Assembly: GCA_028565635.1 (NCBI GenBank)
Contig: JAOXYB010026668.1
Span: 1-13,587, forward strand
Direction: 5' to 3'
DNA from: Phoronis ovalis
Taxonomy: Eukaryota; Phoronida; Phoronidae
DNA length: 13,587 bases
The translations under genes and the position numbers were made by a program. The first letter of the stretch is position 1, and every line of letters begins with the position of its first letter. Positions 1 through 8,555 of the stretch are shown one piece after another. The notes under the pieces were generated by a model, which saw only the letters and a program-made list of their open reading frames with translations, had not been told where the DNA came from and did no database searches.

Positions 1-11
1 GGACGGAAAAT

Positions 12-56
12 GAAGCGCTTTATTATAGAGCGCTTTATTATGAAGCGCTCCAAGTG
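12..56. repeat. 15-bp tandem repeat with AGCGCT core
   Basis: Three units of 15 bp (12-26, 27-41, 42-56) share an AGCGCT palindrome. The first two are nearly identical (GAAGCGCTTTATTAT and AGAGCGCTTTATTAT), and the third diverges after GCGCTC. The period is five codons, and the frame is open from the window edge to a TAA at 57-59, giving repeated ALYY blocks, so a coding C-terminus running in from the left cannot be excluded. Read on the minus strand, AAAGCGCT followed by a TATAATAAA-like stretch resembles the 3' tails of some metazoan SINE/LINE families; that comparison is from memory and is inference. Three CpGs in 45 bp is high for this window. Confidence 0.6.
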
Positions 57-59
57 TAA

Positions 60-1018
60 GTGTGAATGGAGCTATTATGTGCCAGGCTTGTATTTAAATC
101 CTAACTTTGTTCCTACTCTAAACTCTTCCGAATAAATATTCCATTAATATTATAATAATTACTGTTTTTTCTCTGTCAGGCAATTGACATGCTGTAATTT
201 TTCTGTGCACCTTTTCTCTATTATACAATGTAACAGAAGTTCATATCGCTAGTATGCATTTAAATCCTGAAATTCTGGTTACACATTTGCGCATGTTGAT
301 TTCTAGCTATGTTTGTTATAATTAATATAAAAAAAGATATGCAAGAAAGGAGACGTTATAGATATGAGTTTTCCCTGAAATGCAACAGTAGGGATCTATG
401 TGTGCTTGGACAGGGTGACCTTGCTCATTAACTTTTGTTATTTTATTTTAATATATTTAACATAATAGGTTCCTCCTCCTTTCCAAATGCTAAAGTACTT
501 TTTGCTTTAGGCTGAACACACATGATTTGATTCCCTCCAAAATGTCAGAAGCAGATGTCAAAAATGATCAAAATTTGAATTGGGATAACTTGTGTCATGC
601 AAGATTTTCTATTTACAAGTTATTTAGTCAGGAATATTGAACATATCGGCTAAAGATCAAAAAGCGCTTATTAATAATTTATGTCAATTTTGTAAAATTT
701 ATCAGTTTTAAGAAACCATAAGATCTGATGTGATTGAATTTATAGAGGAACTACAAATGCCTGAAAAGAGTGACATTTTAATAACCCTGCAGAAACACGC
801 ATATGTTGTTTGCCAGTCTTTTTACACCCTTGTTTTTTTTACTAAAATGTGTTTTATCTATTTTTTTAAAGTCACATAGATTAATACTGCCAAATTGAGT
901 TTATATATTTTTCACTATCCCTACATAGATCCTGCTCTAGTTCATCAAAAACACAAGCCTTGAATTTTGCTAACTGTCTTGAGAATGAGAGCGTATTAAT
1001 TTTGGGAAACTACAAAAC
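60..1018. other. AT-rich non-coding stretch
   Basis: No recognisable gene or RNA is seen here. The only structure noted is a perfect 9-bp inverted repeat, ATAACTTGT at 585-593 and ACAAGTTAT at 615-623, separated by 21 bases. It could be a small hairpin but may be chance in DNA this AT-rich. Scattered T and A runs are present. Confidence 0.5.
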
Positions 1019-1323
1019 CTGAAAAATTGGGATGTTTAAAGTCTTTGAATTGAGGTATATGAAATCTGGAATCCTGTGAATTGGGAATTTCTACAATAAT
1101 ATATTTTGCAGAGAACACTTATCAACATAAAATGTAGGATTTAGGATCTACATCTAAATTTCTGCTTTTTGCAAGCTATCTAAATGTGTGCATATAGATT
1201 TACTTGCATTAAATTATTGATATTTACACTCTACAAAACATATTATTGTAAAGATTCCCAATTCACAGGGTTCCAGATTTTATACACCCACTTTCCCAGA
1301 CTTCAAACATCCTAATTTTTCAG
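1019..1323. mobile_element. palindromic MITE-like element (long imperfect inverted repeat)
   Basis: The left arm (1019-1113) and the reverse complement of the right arm (1229-1323) align over 95 bp without gaps, at about 80 of 95 identities. Both arms begin CTGAAAAATT, and both contain the block CCTGTGAATTGGGAAT and the word ACAATAATAT. The 115-bp centre (1114-1228) continues as a weaker palindrome around position 1171, so the whole unit is one large foldback. Ten of the 15 arm differences are transitions, and the five transversions all fall in one patch near 1044-1050, as expected for two old arms decaying in place. There is no open frame, which fits a non-autonomous element. I see no clear target-site duplication: the flanks are ACAAAAC on the left and ATTTATG on the right. 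The superfamily is therefore unassigned. A transcript across it would fold into long double-stranded RNA. Confidence 0.7.
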
Positions 1324-2058
1324 ATTTATGAATAAAATAGTGATACTGGATATGTAGGTGTTAAATACACGGTTGAACTGAAACGCCTCATAATATTATG
1401 GCAGTAACGATTTGTGCACTTCCTTGTTTTCCTTTGTGCTTATTGTGTAGGTTTTGTTTTTAGGGGAATAAAAAAATAACTGTCATTGAATGTTATAACT
1501 GATAGTATTCAGATCTGGCCTGTTTGGTGTGAAGAATAGTCCAAAATAATTCATTAAGAAAAAAAAATTAAAAACAGCAATTTTACTGAAATTTATGAAA
1601 AAAGATAACAAATGCTCGAATTATGCTTTATTTTATTAAACCTAAGAGTTATACAGCTGAGTATATAGCTTAAGAAGTCATTAGCAGCCCTTATAACAGT
1701 TGTATACTTTAGTACCATTCATTACTAAGTTCCTGTAATTAGAAGTTATAGCTAGTCATCATGAGGAAAACTTGTTTGTTAGTGTGAATGAATGGAATAC
1801 TGGAGTAGGCTCCAGGGATCTAGGTTACTGACCACAAATGTTCCACTGTCTGATTCAAAACAAGCTCAGCATATTTTCTATCCATAATTCAAGATCATTG
1901 GGTTATGTGTTGGCTGCCCAAAAATATGTATAAATCAAATTTCCTAATATATGATTAGTTGATGTTAGACATTAAAAAAGAGGCCCTTCAGCATGTATAA
2001 CTGTTGTTGAAACACTGCATGACAGTTGGAGTTCTGCTGAGAGATATAAGGGTAGAGC
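1324..2058. other. AT-rich non-coding stretch
   Basis: No gene, RNA or repeat was recognised. From about 1618 to 2653 I find no CpG at all, which argues against an exon or promoter. A 60-codon minus-strand frame at 1972-2154 begins in this stretch but has no coding signature. Confidence 0.45.
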
Positions 2059-2098
2059 ACTGTGATATATGGGCCCTGGACTAATAATATTCACAGTA
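2059..2098. repeat. short inverted repeat related to the one at 4038-4171
   Basis: ACTGTGATATA (2059-2069) faces ATATTCACAGTA (2087-2098) across about 17 bases. The outer words match the ends of the larger inverted repeat at 4038-4171, TACTGTGATATA and TATATCACAGTA, apart from one extra T. The right end is followed by the same TA-type boundary, and the left end reads CA instead of TA. A deleted relative of the same element family would explain this; two independent hairpins are the alternative. Confidence 0.35.
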
Positions 2099-3698
2099 TG
2101 TCCATAACAGGAAAACCCTGTGTTGCCAATAACAGACTGGCTATAACACATCATGTCAAAAGCAGTGGTGTTTACTGCATCAGTACTTAACTTTTAGGTT
2201 GCAATAAGTGCTGGTACCATCCAGTGTTATAACTACAAACTTAAGAAAATATTTTTTTAACATCTGGCAAAAAAATGTATTATTTATTATTATTTTTATT
2301 GATACTTAAAAATTAGTAAGTCAGATTGTTTGGCTAGCTGTTGTTGCATTTGACTTCAGTACAGTAATTGCATAGTGATGTGATATGTGTTTTCTTACAA
2401 TCATTCTTAGCATAAAAATTTGAAAATTTGTTTTATCTGGCATTTGTTTACCTAATAAAGGATGTAAGTTTCATTAATTATAATAAGACATCTTTGTATG
2501 CAAGGCTCCAGAATATCTATTAGTGACCACAAATTTGCAAATGATTGCTATTGTACCATCTGTACTGAACAAAGTATCTCTGATTCATTCTTTCCTAGTG
2601 TTACTAATTACAAAAATGTTACAAGACTGTATGGATTTGAACATTCTGGCCTATTATCTGAACCTGCCTGGCCATTCGGTTTATGTCCATGTCCCTATAA
2701 TATAAAATTATGACTATAAGCTACTACATTTTTTATCTACTACGTCTTAATCAGCAATACAAATCAACATTAATATTGTATTAGTTCATGGCTGTGAGCT
2801 GGTGCACAACATCTGACCGTTGACAGTTTCCTGTGTCTTCAATTCCACCACAAATCAGTAACACTAAATATACATTAATTATTCACTATTAAACTTTGGT
2901 GAAATTCTGCTATGTATGATTTCATTTCCTATTTATGCCGTGTTTTAATTGTTCTTTCCTGTAGCTTACTTGGCAACTTGTCTGCAAGGATTTCCTATTA
3001 TGAACTCCCACTTTACTACTTGCATATTTAATTATGAAAGTAACAGGATTGTACAAATATAGCACCCAGTGAACACATGACATCTACAATATCTGTCAAT
3101 TGGCATCAACAAAAACGGGTTTTCCCAGTTTCCCATCTGTAACTGTTACTAACATTTCCAAAAACTAATTTCTGGAATCTTGTTTACTATATTTTCATGT
3201 TTAGCCCCCACTGTTGAATGTATAAGTTAAACTATCAATGTATTTGTTTTTAAGATTTGATATTTTTGGCAACAATAATGGTGACTACTGATCAATTCCA
3301 GATATTTTTGGATTCCGTTAATACCACAATCAATGCTGCAGAATCCTAAGTGTTACTATTAATTTCCTTGCATAAGATCCCTAGAGATCTCTTACTAGTG
3401 GATTCTGTTGCACTAAACAATTTAGGCAAGTTGTATTTTCATCTCTACACACTCATACTAACAATTATCTTTGAATTTATTTGCAATTATATCATATCAT
3501 TCACTTTATTGTTGTTCTGTATATCATAATTTTGGCAGATCGAAAAAAATCAAAATTGTGAAGTTTTAACTGCATGATTTGCACTCTGTTTGACTTTGAG
3601 AAATAAGAATTGACACTATTAAAATAAACTTGTAGGGTCTCCTCAATCTAGTAACATTTTTTATATGTGCTGCAGCTTGCAGTCTACAAGAGAACGTT
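2099..3698. other. AT-rich stretch without recognised genes
   Basis: Two overlapping plus-strand frames (71 codons at 2498-2713 and 60 at 2523-2705) lie here, but neither shows a first-position G bias or any family motif. TGACCACAAAT occurs at 2524-2534 and also at 1829-1839. ACCACA words recur at 2847 and 3323. No element boundaries or RNA genes were seen. Confidence 0.4.
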
Positions 3699-3738
3699 GT
3701 GTGTGTGTGTGTGTGTGTGTTGTGTGCGCGTGTGTTGT
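3699..3738. repeat. (GT)n microsatellite
   Basis: A pure run of 11 GT units spans 3699-3720. An imperfect tail follows, with TTGTGTG, a GCGCG interruption and TGTGTTGTT. Alternating purine-pyrimidine DNA of this kind can adopt Z-form and is usually length-polymorphic. The 75-codon minus-strand frame across it, with a His-Thr run, is a by-product of the repeat. Confidence 0.95.
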
Positions 3739-4037
3739 TATCCTGTTTTATGCTGTGAAACATTAAAACAATCAGTGATGTATGTAACTGCAATTACATT
3801 CAACTTAAAAGTATTTTCTTAGTTTAGCAGCTGATCCAGTTCTAAGAGTTCAACTTTTTGTTCTCATATGCACTGATATTCATTTCAGAAAATTAGTCCC
3901 ATCAAAAGTTCGATCTGCCATAAAATCTTGATATTACTGTGACCAAAGAGACAAACCTATTGCTGGTTTCTTTAAACAGCAAACGCAATTAATTAAAAGC
4001 TTTTGCTTGAGGTTAATATGTGTTATGTTGTCTAATG
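3739..4037. other. AT-rich stretch, nothing recognised
   Basis: No gene or structured element was identified between the microsatellite and the inverted repeat that follows. Confidence 0.4.
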
Positions 4038-4171
4038 TACTGTGATATAAAAAAAAATTACTAAATAATTTTCTGTGGCAATTCAAATAAAAGAGATAAA
4101 TATGTGAAAATTATGCAATATTAATGTTTGATTATTTTATACATTTATGACTTACAGTATATATCACAGTA
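4038..4171. mobile_element. TA-flanked inverted repeat, possible Tc1/mariner-type MITE remnant
   Basis: TACTGTGATATA (4038-4049) and TATATCACAGTA (4160-4171) are exact reverse complements 110 bases apart. Read as TA + CTGTGATATA ... TATATCACAG + TA, this gives 10-bp terminal inverted repeats with a TA duplication on each side, the duplication typical of Tc1/mariner-superfamily insertions. The interior is AT-rich with no frame and no strong inner symmetry. ACAGTAT is repeated directly at 4154-4160 and 4166-4172, next to the right end. A related pair lies at 2059-2098. A chance 12-bp pair in AT-rich DNA remains possible. Confidence 0.4.
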
Positions 4172-4506
4172 TTAAATTTGTTAATAAATGCATGAGCCAT
4201 TAACTTTTAAAATTCTCTGTAAAGGTCCTGGGTAAAGGTAAATATTTATAATACAGAGAGGAAATTGGTTTTAATACATATTTGCCAATTTTAAAAGGGT
4301 ACATGTCACTAAGATGGCATGTAGGTGTCGCTGTCTTTTTTTTGGACAAATTTGAAAGCAACTCACTTTCTTTACTTCTAGAAATATGGTTTGGAATGTA
4401 GAATTGATAGTGTACAATGTTTGTCTGGTTTAACAAACATCTGGTAATTTAGCAATTACGTGTCTGTTCTGTAATTATAGATAATTGAATTAAAAACCAA
4501 ATAATT

Positions 4507-4548
4507 AAAAAACAATCTTAAAACTTAATTGTTTTTTACAATTTTAAG
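4507..4548. repeat. AT-rich double hairpin
   Basis: AAAAAACAAT (4507-4516) pairs with ATTGTTTTTT (4528-4537). Overlapping it, CTTAAAA (4517-4523) pairs with TTTTAAG (4542-4548). The two stems cannot form together. With almost no G or C this is weak structure, listed only for completeness. Confidence 0.3.
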
Positions 4549-4856
4549 CAGTTTTGGATTCCTAGGCTAGTAAAATATATCACTTAAAGAGACCTCATAA
4601 ACATGTCAGTCTCTATGCTATAAGCACTTACAGATTTCAAAGAAAGCTCAATTTAATCTAGCACCTATTACTAATTACACTAAATTATTTGTAATGGCTG
4701 ATGTCAGTCTGCTGAAATTTTAGGAATTGTTTTTTTTATCATTTTTTTTTTTTCATGAACACATCAAAATGTTTCTTGTGTTTATCTCTGAACAGTACAA
4801 ACACTAAGTGAAAGCCAAGGAATTTTGCACTCTGTTGTGGCAGTTTACTGTTGTCC

Positions 4857-4973
4857 CATGATTTGGTCATCAAAGATGTCATAACATTAATGAGCTGCCG
4901 GTATAACTATCTATACCTCATGATTAGGTCATACACTGCATGTGACCAAGTGTCTTGTGCAACCCGTGCAGTG
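4857..4973. promoter_or_regulatory. GC-richer patch with receptor-type half-sites and short hairpins
   Basis: The 14-bp word CATGATTTGGTCAT (4857-4870) recurs as CATGATTAGGTCAT (4919-4932), one mismatch and 62 bp later. Each contains a nuclear-receptor-type half-site (TGGTCA or AGGTCA), and a reversed TGACCA follows at 4943-4948. Between them GGTATA (4900-4905) pairs with TATACC (4912-4917). Just after, CACTGCA (4934-4940) pairs with TGCAGTG (4967-4973), extended inward by a G-T and a G-C pair. The patch has two CpGs in a CpG-poor area. The half-site reading is from consensus matching only; binding is inference. Confidence 0.25.
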
Positions 4974-6133
4974 CTGTCTAAGACTTATCTGTGAGTGTCA
5001 CTAACTGTGATGTTTTAGTGTTATTGTCATAGATACTAAAAGGAAATGTAGTTTTTAACTTCATGCTCATTCAGTATTCAAGGCATCATTTTAACATATT
5101 GTCCCCTCATTGTCCTGTGTTACCTGCCTCAGGTAATAAACACTTCTTGGAAAAAATTACTTTTATGTCGCAGTTGTGTAGCTGCGTTAATTTTTTTGTA
5201 AAATAAAGATCATACAAAAATGCATAATAGCTTGACATTAAATACGTGCTATTGAGTGCAAAACATACAAAGAAAGGACATGGATAATTAAAAATTTATA
5301 AAAGCTTGTTTTTCCAGTAAAAAAACTTGGCAACTTTGCAGACAGACAATAGGGCACCTTCTCGCCTGTGATTTAAGTTTTCATTGGGGAATAATGACGT
5401 GTAAACAATTAAAAGTACATTATTTTTTCATCAAAGAAAAAAAATTTATTTACTAATTTCCTGTTCAGTACCATTTGTGTTTTATACATTTTTGAAAAGT
5501 AGGATTGGTGGTTCTCACAGGCAGTCAGACAACATGAATCCATCCATGAAGGTAACAAGCATGTTTCTATCAAAATGGTACTAATAATGTTTTCCCTTAA
5601 AGAAATGATTTATTTTAGAAAATAAACTAATTGTTATTGGTGGAAAAACATTCCTGCTGGATTTATTTGAAGTTAAAGACTCTTTTGGTTCTTTCTGGTT
5701 TGCTACATTGTGGTAATTGTCTTTGGAAATGTCACGTTTAATGCAGATATTTTTTATCATGACAGTCATTGTGTTACAGACACTTCTAGTTGCTCAACTG
5801 GGATGACGGAACTCTTGGGCTAGTTTCTGTTACTTACTAGAGCAAAAGTGCTTCCTTGTTGAAGCATAGTACTTTATAATTCTCCCTTCAGGATCTTTTC
5901 GCTTAACCAGAAGTATGCAATAAAGTGACTTTGTGCTGAAAATCCATTGAAATGTAGTTTTGCCCAACGTGGTAACAATATGCATGGAATTTATAATAAA
6001 CTTCACTTTTCCATTCAATCAAAATTTGTTTGTTTTTTTCAATTCACTTAAAAAATTCATCTGCTGGTGACATCTGGTGGAAGCAGTAAACTAATTATAT
6101 TTTTTCTCAGTCAGATGATCAAAACTGCACAAG
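4974..6133. other. AT-rich stretch with unconvincing reading frames
   Basis: Two minus-strand frames of 62 codons lie here (5581-5769 and 5830-6018). The second contains a splice-like arrangement: a pyrimidine tract and CAG before about 5939, and GTAAGT reading down from about 5841. Base use by codon position shows no coding bias. On the plus strand a CTCACAG acceptor at 5514-5520 and AAG|GTAACA at 5549-5557 could bound a 31-base mini-exon. None of these carries a recognised motif. At 6062-6084 the minus-strand word CCACCAGATGTCA is one mismatch from the CTCF core consensus. Confidence 0.3.
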
Positions 6134-6576
6134 CGATCGCCAACCTCATAAAGGTGTTGTGGTAACATCCAAAATCCTGTTCATAATCTTTAAACTTCTT
6201 TATTCCTCGTAACTAAATACAAACTTGTACCGAAAAAGAATATCTATTCACGGAGATACGCACTCATTGTTTGCAACATACATAACTTGTGTTCCGGCAC
6301 CATGATGGGCAATGTCTGGGCCCACATCCTTGCCAGTATTTTGTTTACACACATTTTCACCTTGAGAAATTCATTGGTTGTTGCCCTTTCGATTACCAAG
6401 CGACAACAACAGCAGCATGAAGCGAAATATACGATAACATTTGAATGCTGTTTTATAACACCTGTATATTTTCTATAATAAAAGCCTGTTGATACACCTT
6501 TAAAGATTTAATTGTGCTAATCATTTCATATCCAAGACAATCTGGACACCATATAATTATCTCAGCGGCAAGCACC
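6134..6576. other. CpG-retaining patch, possible exon or regulatory element
   Basis: Thirteen CpGs occur in about 443 bp, roughly four times the window average, including the 8-bp palindrome GCGATCGC (6133-6140). Unmethylated promoters, coding exons and young insertions all retain CpG. On the minus strand a stop-to-stop frame of 87 codons ends at TAG 6244-6246; it includes LARMWAQTLPIMVPEHK and has an AAG|GTGAAA donor-like site inside. On the plus strand a 58-codon ATG frame (6302-6478) starts in a good Kozak context (CACCATGATG), has a hydrophobic first half and a Gln run, and ends overlapping AATAAA (6477-6482). The plus and minus frames overlap antisense. G is spread evenly over codon positions in both, so I cannot say which, if either, is translated. 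Confidence 0.35.
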
Positions 6577-6822
6577 GCCTACTGTGGTTGAATAAATTAG
6601 CTTAACTTCTGAAGTTATTGCTTGTAAAAATATGGCCAGAACTTATCAAATAAAAATAAGAATTAAAACATTCACAAATTCAGGATTATCTGTAATGTAG
6701 AAACAGGCTTTAGTTTTTAATTTAGTAAATATATAAAAATCTTTTTGATATAACAGGACAAAGATATAATTTAATATCCTTGGGCAGGATTATCAAATTA
6801 TCTTGAGAGACCTGTTTAATTT

Positions 6823-6957
6823 TCAATCCGCAGAAGCTTCAAAATCAAAGCCATTCTTATAGATAATAAGTTCCTCAACCTCCCACTCAAGTGCAAATCC
6901 GACATTGCAGTGTTTCACTGCAATGTATTCTAAGAATACCTTGTAAGCACCTTGGTT
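6823..6957 (-). CDS. candidate terminal exon or decayed exon, unknown family
   Basis: On the minus strand a 44-codon frame starts just after TTATTGCAG, an acceptor-like sequence (another AG lies 12 bases upstream, at 6970-6971), and ends at TGA 6823-6825. It begins NQGAYKVFLEYIAVKH and ends near ELIIYKNGFDFEA. About 20 of 44 codons start with G, against 5 with G second and 8 with G third, the pattern expected of real coding sequence. The peptide is rich in Glu, Ala and Val, unlike the Lys/Asn/Ile-rich chance frames around it. Its last part loosely resembles the end of an ankyrin repeat (ELLIxNGAD), but that is weak. Just upstream a different frame (6953-7000) reads EAVYKVLVLLEVIAEP, similar to AYKVFLEYIAV and offset by 46 bp. 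This suggests either a duplication or a frameshift in a pseudogene. No partner exon was identified. Confidence 0.35.
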   Translation of the reverse strand, partial: NQGAYKVFLEYIAVKHCNVGFALEWEVEELIIYKNGFDFEASAD

Positions 6958-7033
6958 CTGCAATAACTTCTAATAATACCAGGACTTTGTAAACAGCTTC
7001 CTAATGCTGTTTAGCAACCAGCATTTTTCTGGT
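6902..7033. repeat. run of short perfect palindromes
   Basis: An 11-bp stem with a 3-base loop spans 6902-6926 (arm ACATTGCAGTG). A 7-bp stem with a one-base centre (6925-6939, arm GTATTCT) directly adjoins it. AATGCTG (7003-7009) pairs with CAGCATT (7019-7025), and ACCAG (7017-7021) with CTGGT (7029-7033). AATACC...TTGTAA is also repeated directly at 6935-6946 and 6975-6992. The first two stems lie inside the candidate exon, where they may be accidental consequences of codon sequence. Confidence 0.5.
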
Positions 7034-7497
7034 AAATATAATGTTCTTTCATGCTTCCCTCCAGAATTTCAAGGTTTACAATATTTGTAGCCCTCAACGA
7101 TATTTTTGATCTACTTCTACGTAACTCGTACCAGTGTGTTAGTCTCTACACAAACTTTAATTCTTAACAAATACAAAATATTTAAAATTAAATTTGGTGC
7201 ATAAAAATTATCTGGCTACATAAATTGGAAACATATCCAAATTCCTATTTGCTGTATATGCTATGTGACTTTAAAAAATAAACTTTGCAGATTTAAAGGA
7301 AAAAAATTCTTCACTAATTAAAATTTATATACTGACAAGTGTGACTTTTATGTGTAGGCTCAAACTGGTGTCTTCTTATTTTAATATTCAGTATTTAAGT
7401 GTTTACTGTCTGGAAATGTTGAAAAAAAAAATGAGTAAAACTGAAAAAATATTCATTTAAAATTTAAACAAGATTTAATTAAAAATAATAAAAGTGC
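7034..7497. other. AT-rich stretch, no gene recognised
   Basis: A minus-strand frame is open for 44 codons at 7014-7145, but it lacks codon-position bias. If the 6823-6957 frame is part of a decayed gene, this segment may hold more of it in other frames. From 7380 on, the sequence is nearly pure A and T. Confidence 0.35.
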
Positions 7498-7557
7498 GTT
7501 TAAAAAAATTGATTTTAAAAAGCTAGTTCATTAAAAAAAATCAATTTGTTTTTTTAA
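7498..7557. repeat. AT-rich inverted repeat
   Basis: TTAAAAAAATTGATTTT (7500-7516) faces AAAATCAATT (7537-7546) and TTTTTTTAA (7548-7556), with two extra bases in the right arm. The loop is about 20 bases and contains AGCTAG. The stem is almost all A-T pairs, so a microRNA precursor is unlikely; cruciform-prone DNA or a decayed element end is more plausible. Confidence 0.45.
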
Positions 7558-8360
7558 CCATTTTTATATCATTTTATAAGCTATAAAGTGCCCAGAAATT
7601 ATTTTAAAAATAAAAAGGGAATAAATACTTGATGATATTGAAGTTTGCTAAAATTTATAATATCATTTGGCAGCAAAATAATGTCTCATTTCATTGCAAA
7701 ATGTAGTAATTGTAATTATACAGTTTTATTTAATTAGTGGTTGCTCTATAGCATAAATTTACTTTTGCTTATTGTTAATCTCAATATTATTAAATTATTT
7801 TAAAATTATCAATGCATGCATTTTCAAAATGTTTACCACTTTTCCAGATCTTCATAACTTTCCAAAAATTATGCTGCTCTTATTCCCAGGATTTAAAAAT
7901 ATTCTGAAATAAACTTCAGGATTTTTTAAATTTCACATGCAATTCACACTTCCCTTTTGAAAGTCCTAGTATTTCAATAGAACAACCAACACCAAAAGTA
8001 TAATGAAACTGAAAAAGTGGTTGATTCCATTCCTTATCACCTCTTTATGTTTTTTACAAACTGTGGTCATAATCCAAATTCCTTAAATTTCTCAAATTCA
8101 GACTCCTGTTTTTCCAATATATGTACTTTATCAGAATCCAGGCATCCTTCATTTCAGATTTTCACTGTTTCTCAAAATCATGCAACTTCATCCATTTTTT
8201 ATTTGTTAAAAACAAAATGCACAGAACTAATATGCTTGGTCAATGTATCCAAACAGTTCTGTACTCAAAGGTAAACAGTAGCATTTCAGGACAGCATTGT
8301 GTTTCTGTTTACCAACAGCTCTTGAATGAATTGTTCCTGCAGTTTTGTATCAAGAGTAGG
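7558..8360. other. CpG-free AT-rich stretch
   Basis: There is no CpG from about 7499 to 8736. Positions 7840-8200 are rich in short degenerate TTCCA, AAATTC and TTTCAGA words. Two overlapping plus-strand frames (85 codons at 8017-8274, 80 at 8121-8363) are Ser/Phe/Cys-rich with no motif. A pyrimidine tract plus CAG (8299-8318), an open LLNELFLQFCIKS segment and AG|GTAATA at 8358-8365 could be a 41-base exon (8319-8359), but nothing supports it beyond the splice-like words. Confidence 0.3.
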
Positions 8361-8494
8361 TAATAATGTGGTTTACCTCTGTCTACCAGAATTTATTATG
8401 ATGCAAATATATTCTATTGGAACTTTAAAACAAAAAAACAGATATCACAAACCACAAGTCCCAATATTAGGGGAAACAGTTAATAATGTGGTTT
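8361..8494. promoter_or_regulatory. RUNX-type word cluster with an octamer
   Basis: TAATAATGTGGTTT occurs twice, exactly 120 bp apart (8361-8374 and 8481-8494), and each copy holds the RUNX-type core TGTGGT. A third core lies on the other strand as ACCACA at 8451-8456. A perfect POU octamer, ATGCAAAT, sits at 8401-8408. The combination within 134 bp resembles a small enhancer. Motif matching is direct; activity is inference. Confidence 0.25.
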
Positions 8495-8522
8495 GCTAAA
8501 TTTTCAGTTTTGCACAGACCAG

Positions 8523-8534
8523 AAAATATATTTT
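8523..8534. repeat. 12-bp AT palindrome
   Basis: AAAATATATTTT is perfectly self-complementary and is bracketed by GCAC (8512-8515) and GTGC (8535-8538), so a short cruciform is possible. It is probably incidental. Confidence 0.35.
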
Positions 8535-8555
8535 GTGCCTTTTAACAAATGGCAA

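Noticed and set aside
2498-2713. 71- and 60-codon plus-strand frames
   Set aside because: They overlap in different frames and show no codon-position bias or family resemblance.
4200-4436. 78-codon minus-strand frame, rich in Lys, Ser, Tyr and Leu
   Set aside because: It has almost no Ala or Gly and no domain pattern; the composition follows from AT-rich DNA.
5130-5205. Terminal exon after a strong pyrimidine tract and CTCAG, with AATAAA just after a TAA
   Set aside because: The 22-codon frame is hydrophobic without any motif, and AATAAA is very frequent in this window.
5521-5551. 31-base plus-strand micro-exon between CTCACAG and GTAACA
   Set aside because: Splice-like words alone are common at this scale, and no neighbouring exon supports it.
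6062-6084. CTCF-like word on the minus strand (CCACCAGATGTCA)
   Set aside because: It is one mismatch from the core consensus and poor outside it; too weak to annotate as a site.
5600-7145. A chain of plausible peptides in changing frames on the minus strand, as if one decayed gene spanned 1.5 kb
   Set aside because: Choosing the best of three frames gives plausible 20-40-codon peptides in control regions too (for example near 8100 on the minus strand). Only the 6823-7000 part shows codon-position bias, so only that part was kept.
8017-8363. Overlapping plus-strand frames of 85 and 80 codons
   Set aside because: They are Ser, Phe and Cys-rich translations of degenerate TTCCA/AAATTC sequence with no motif, in a CpG-free stretch.
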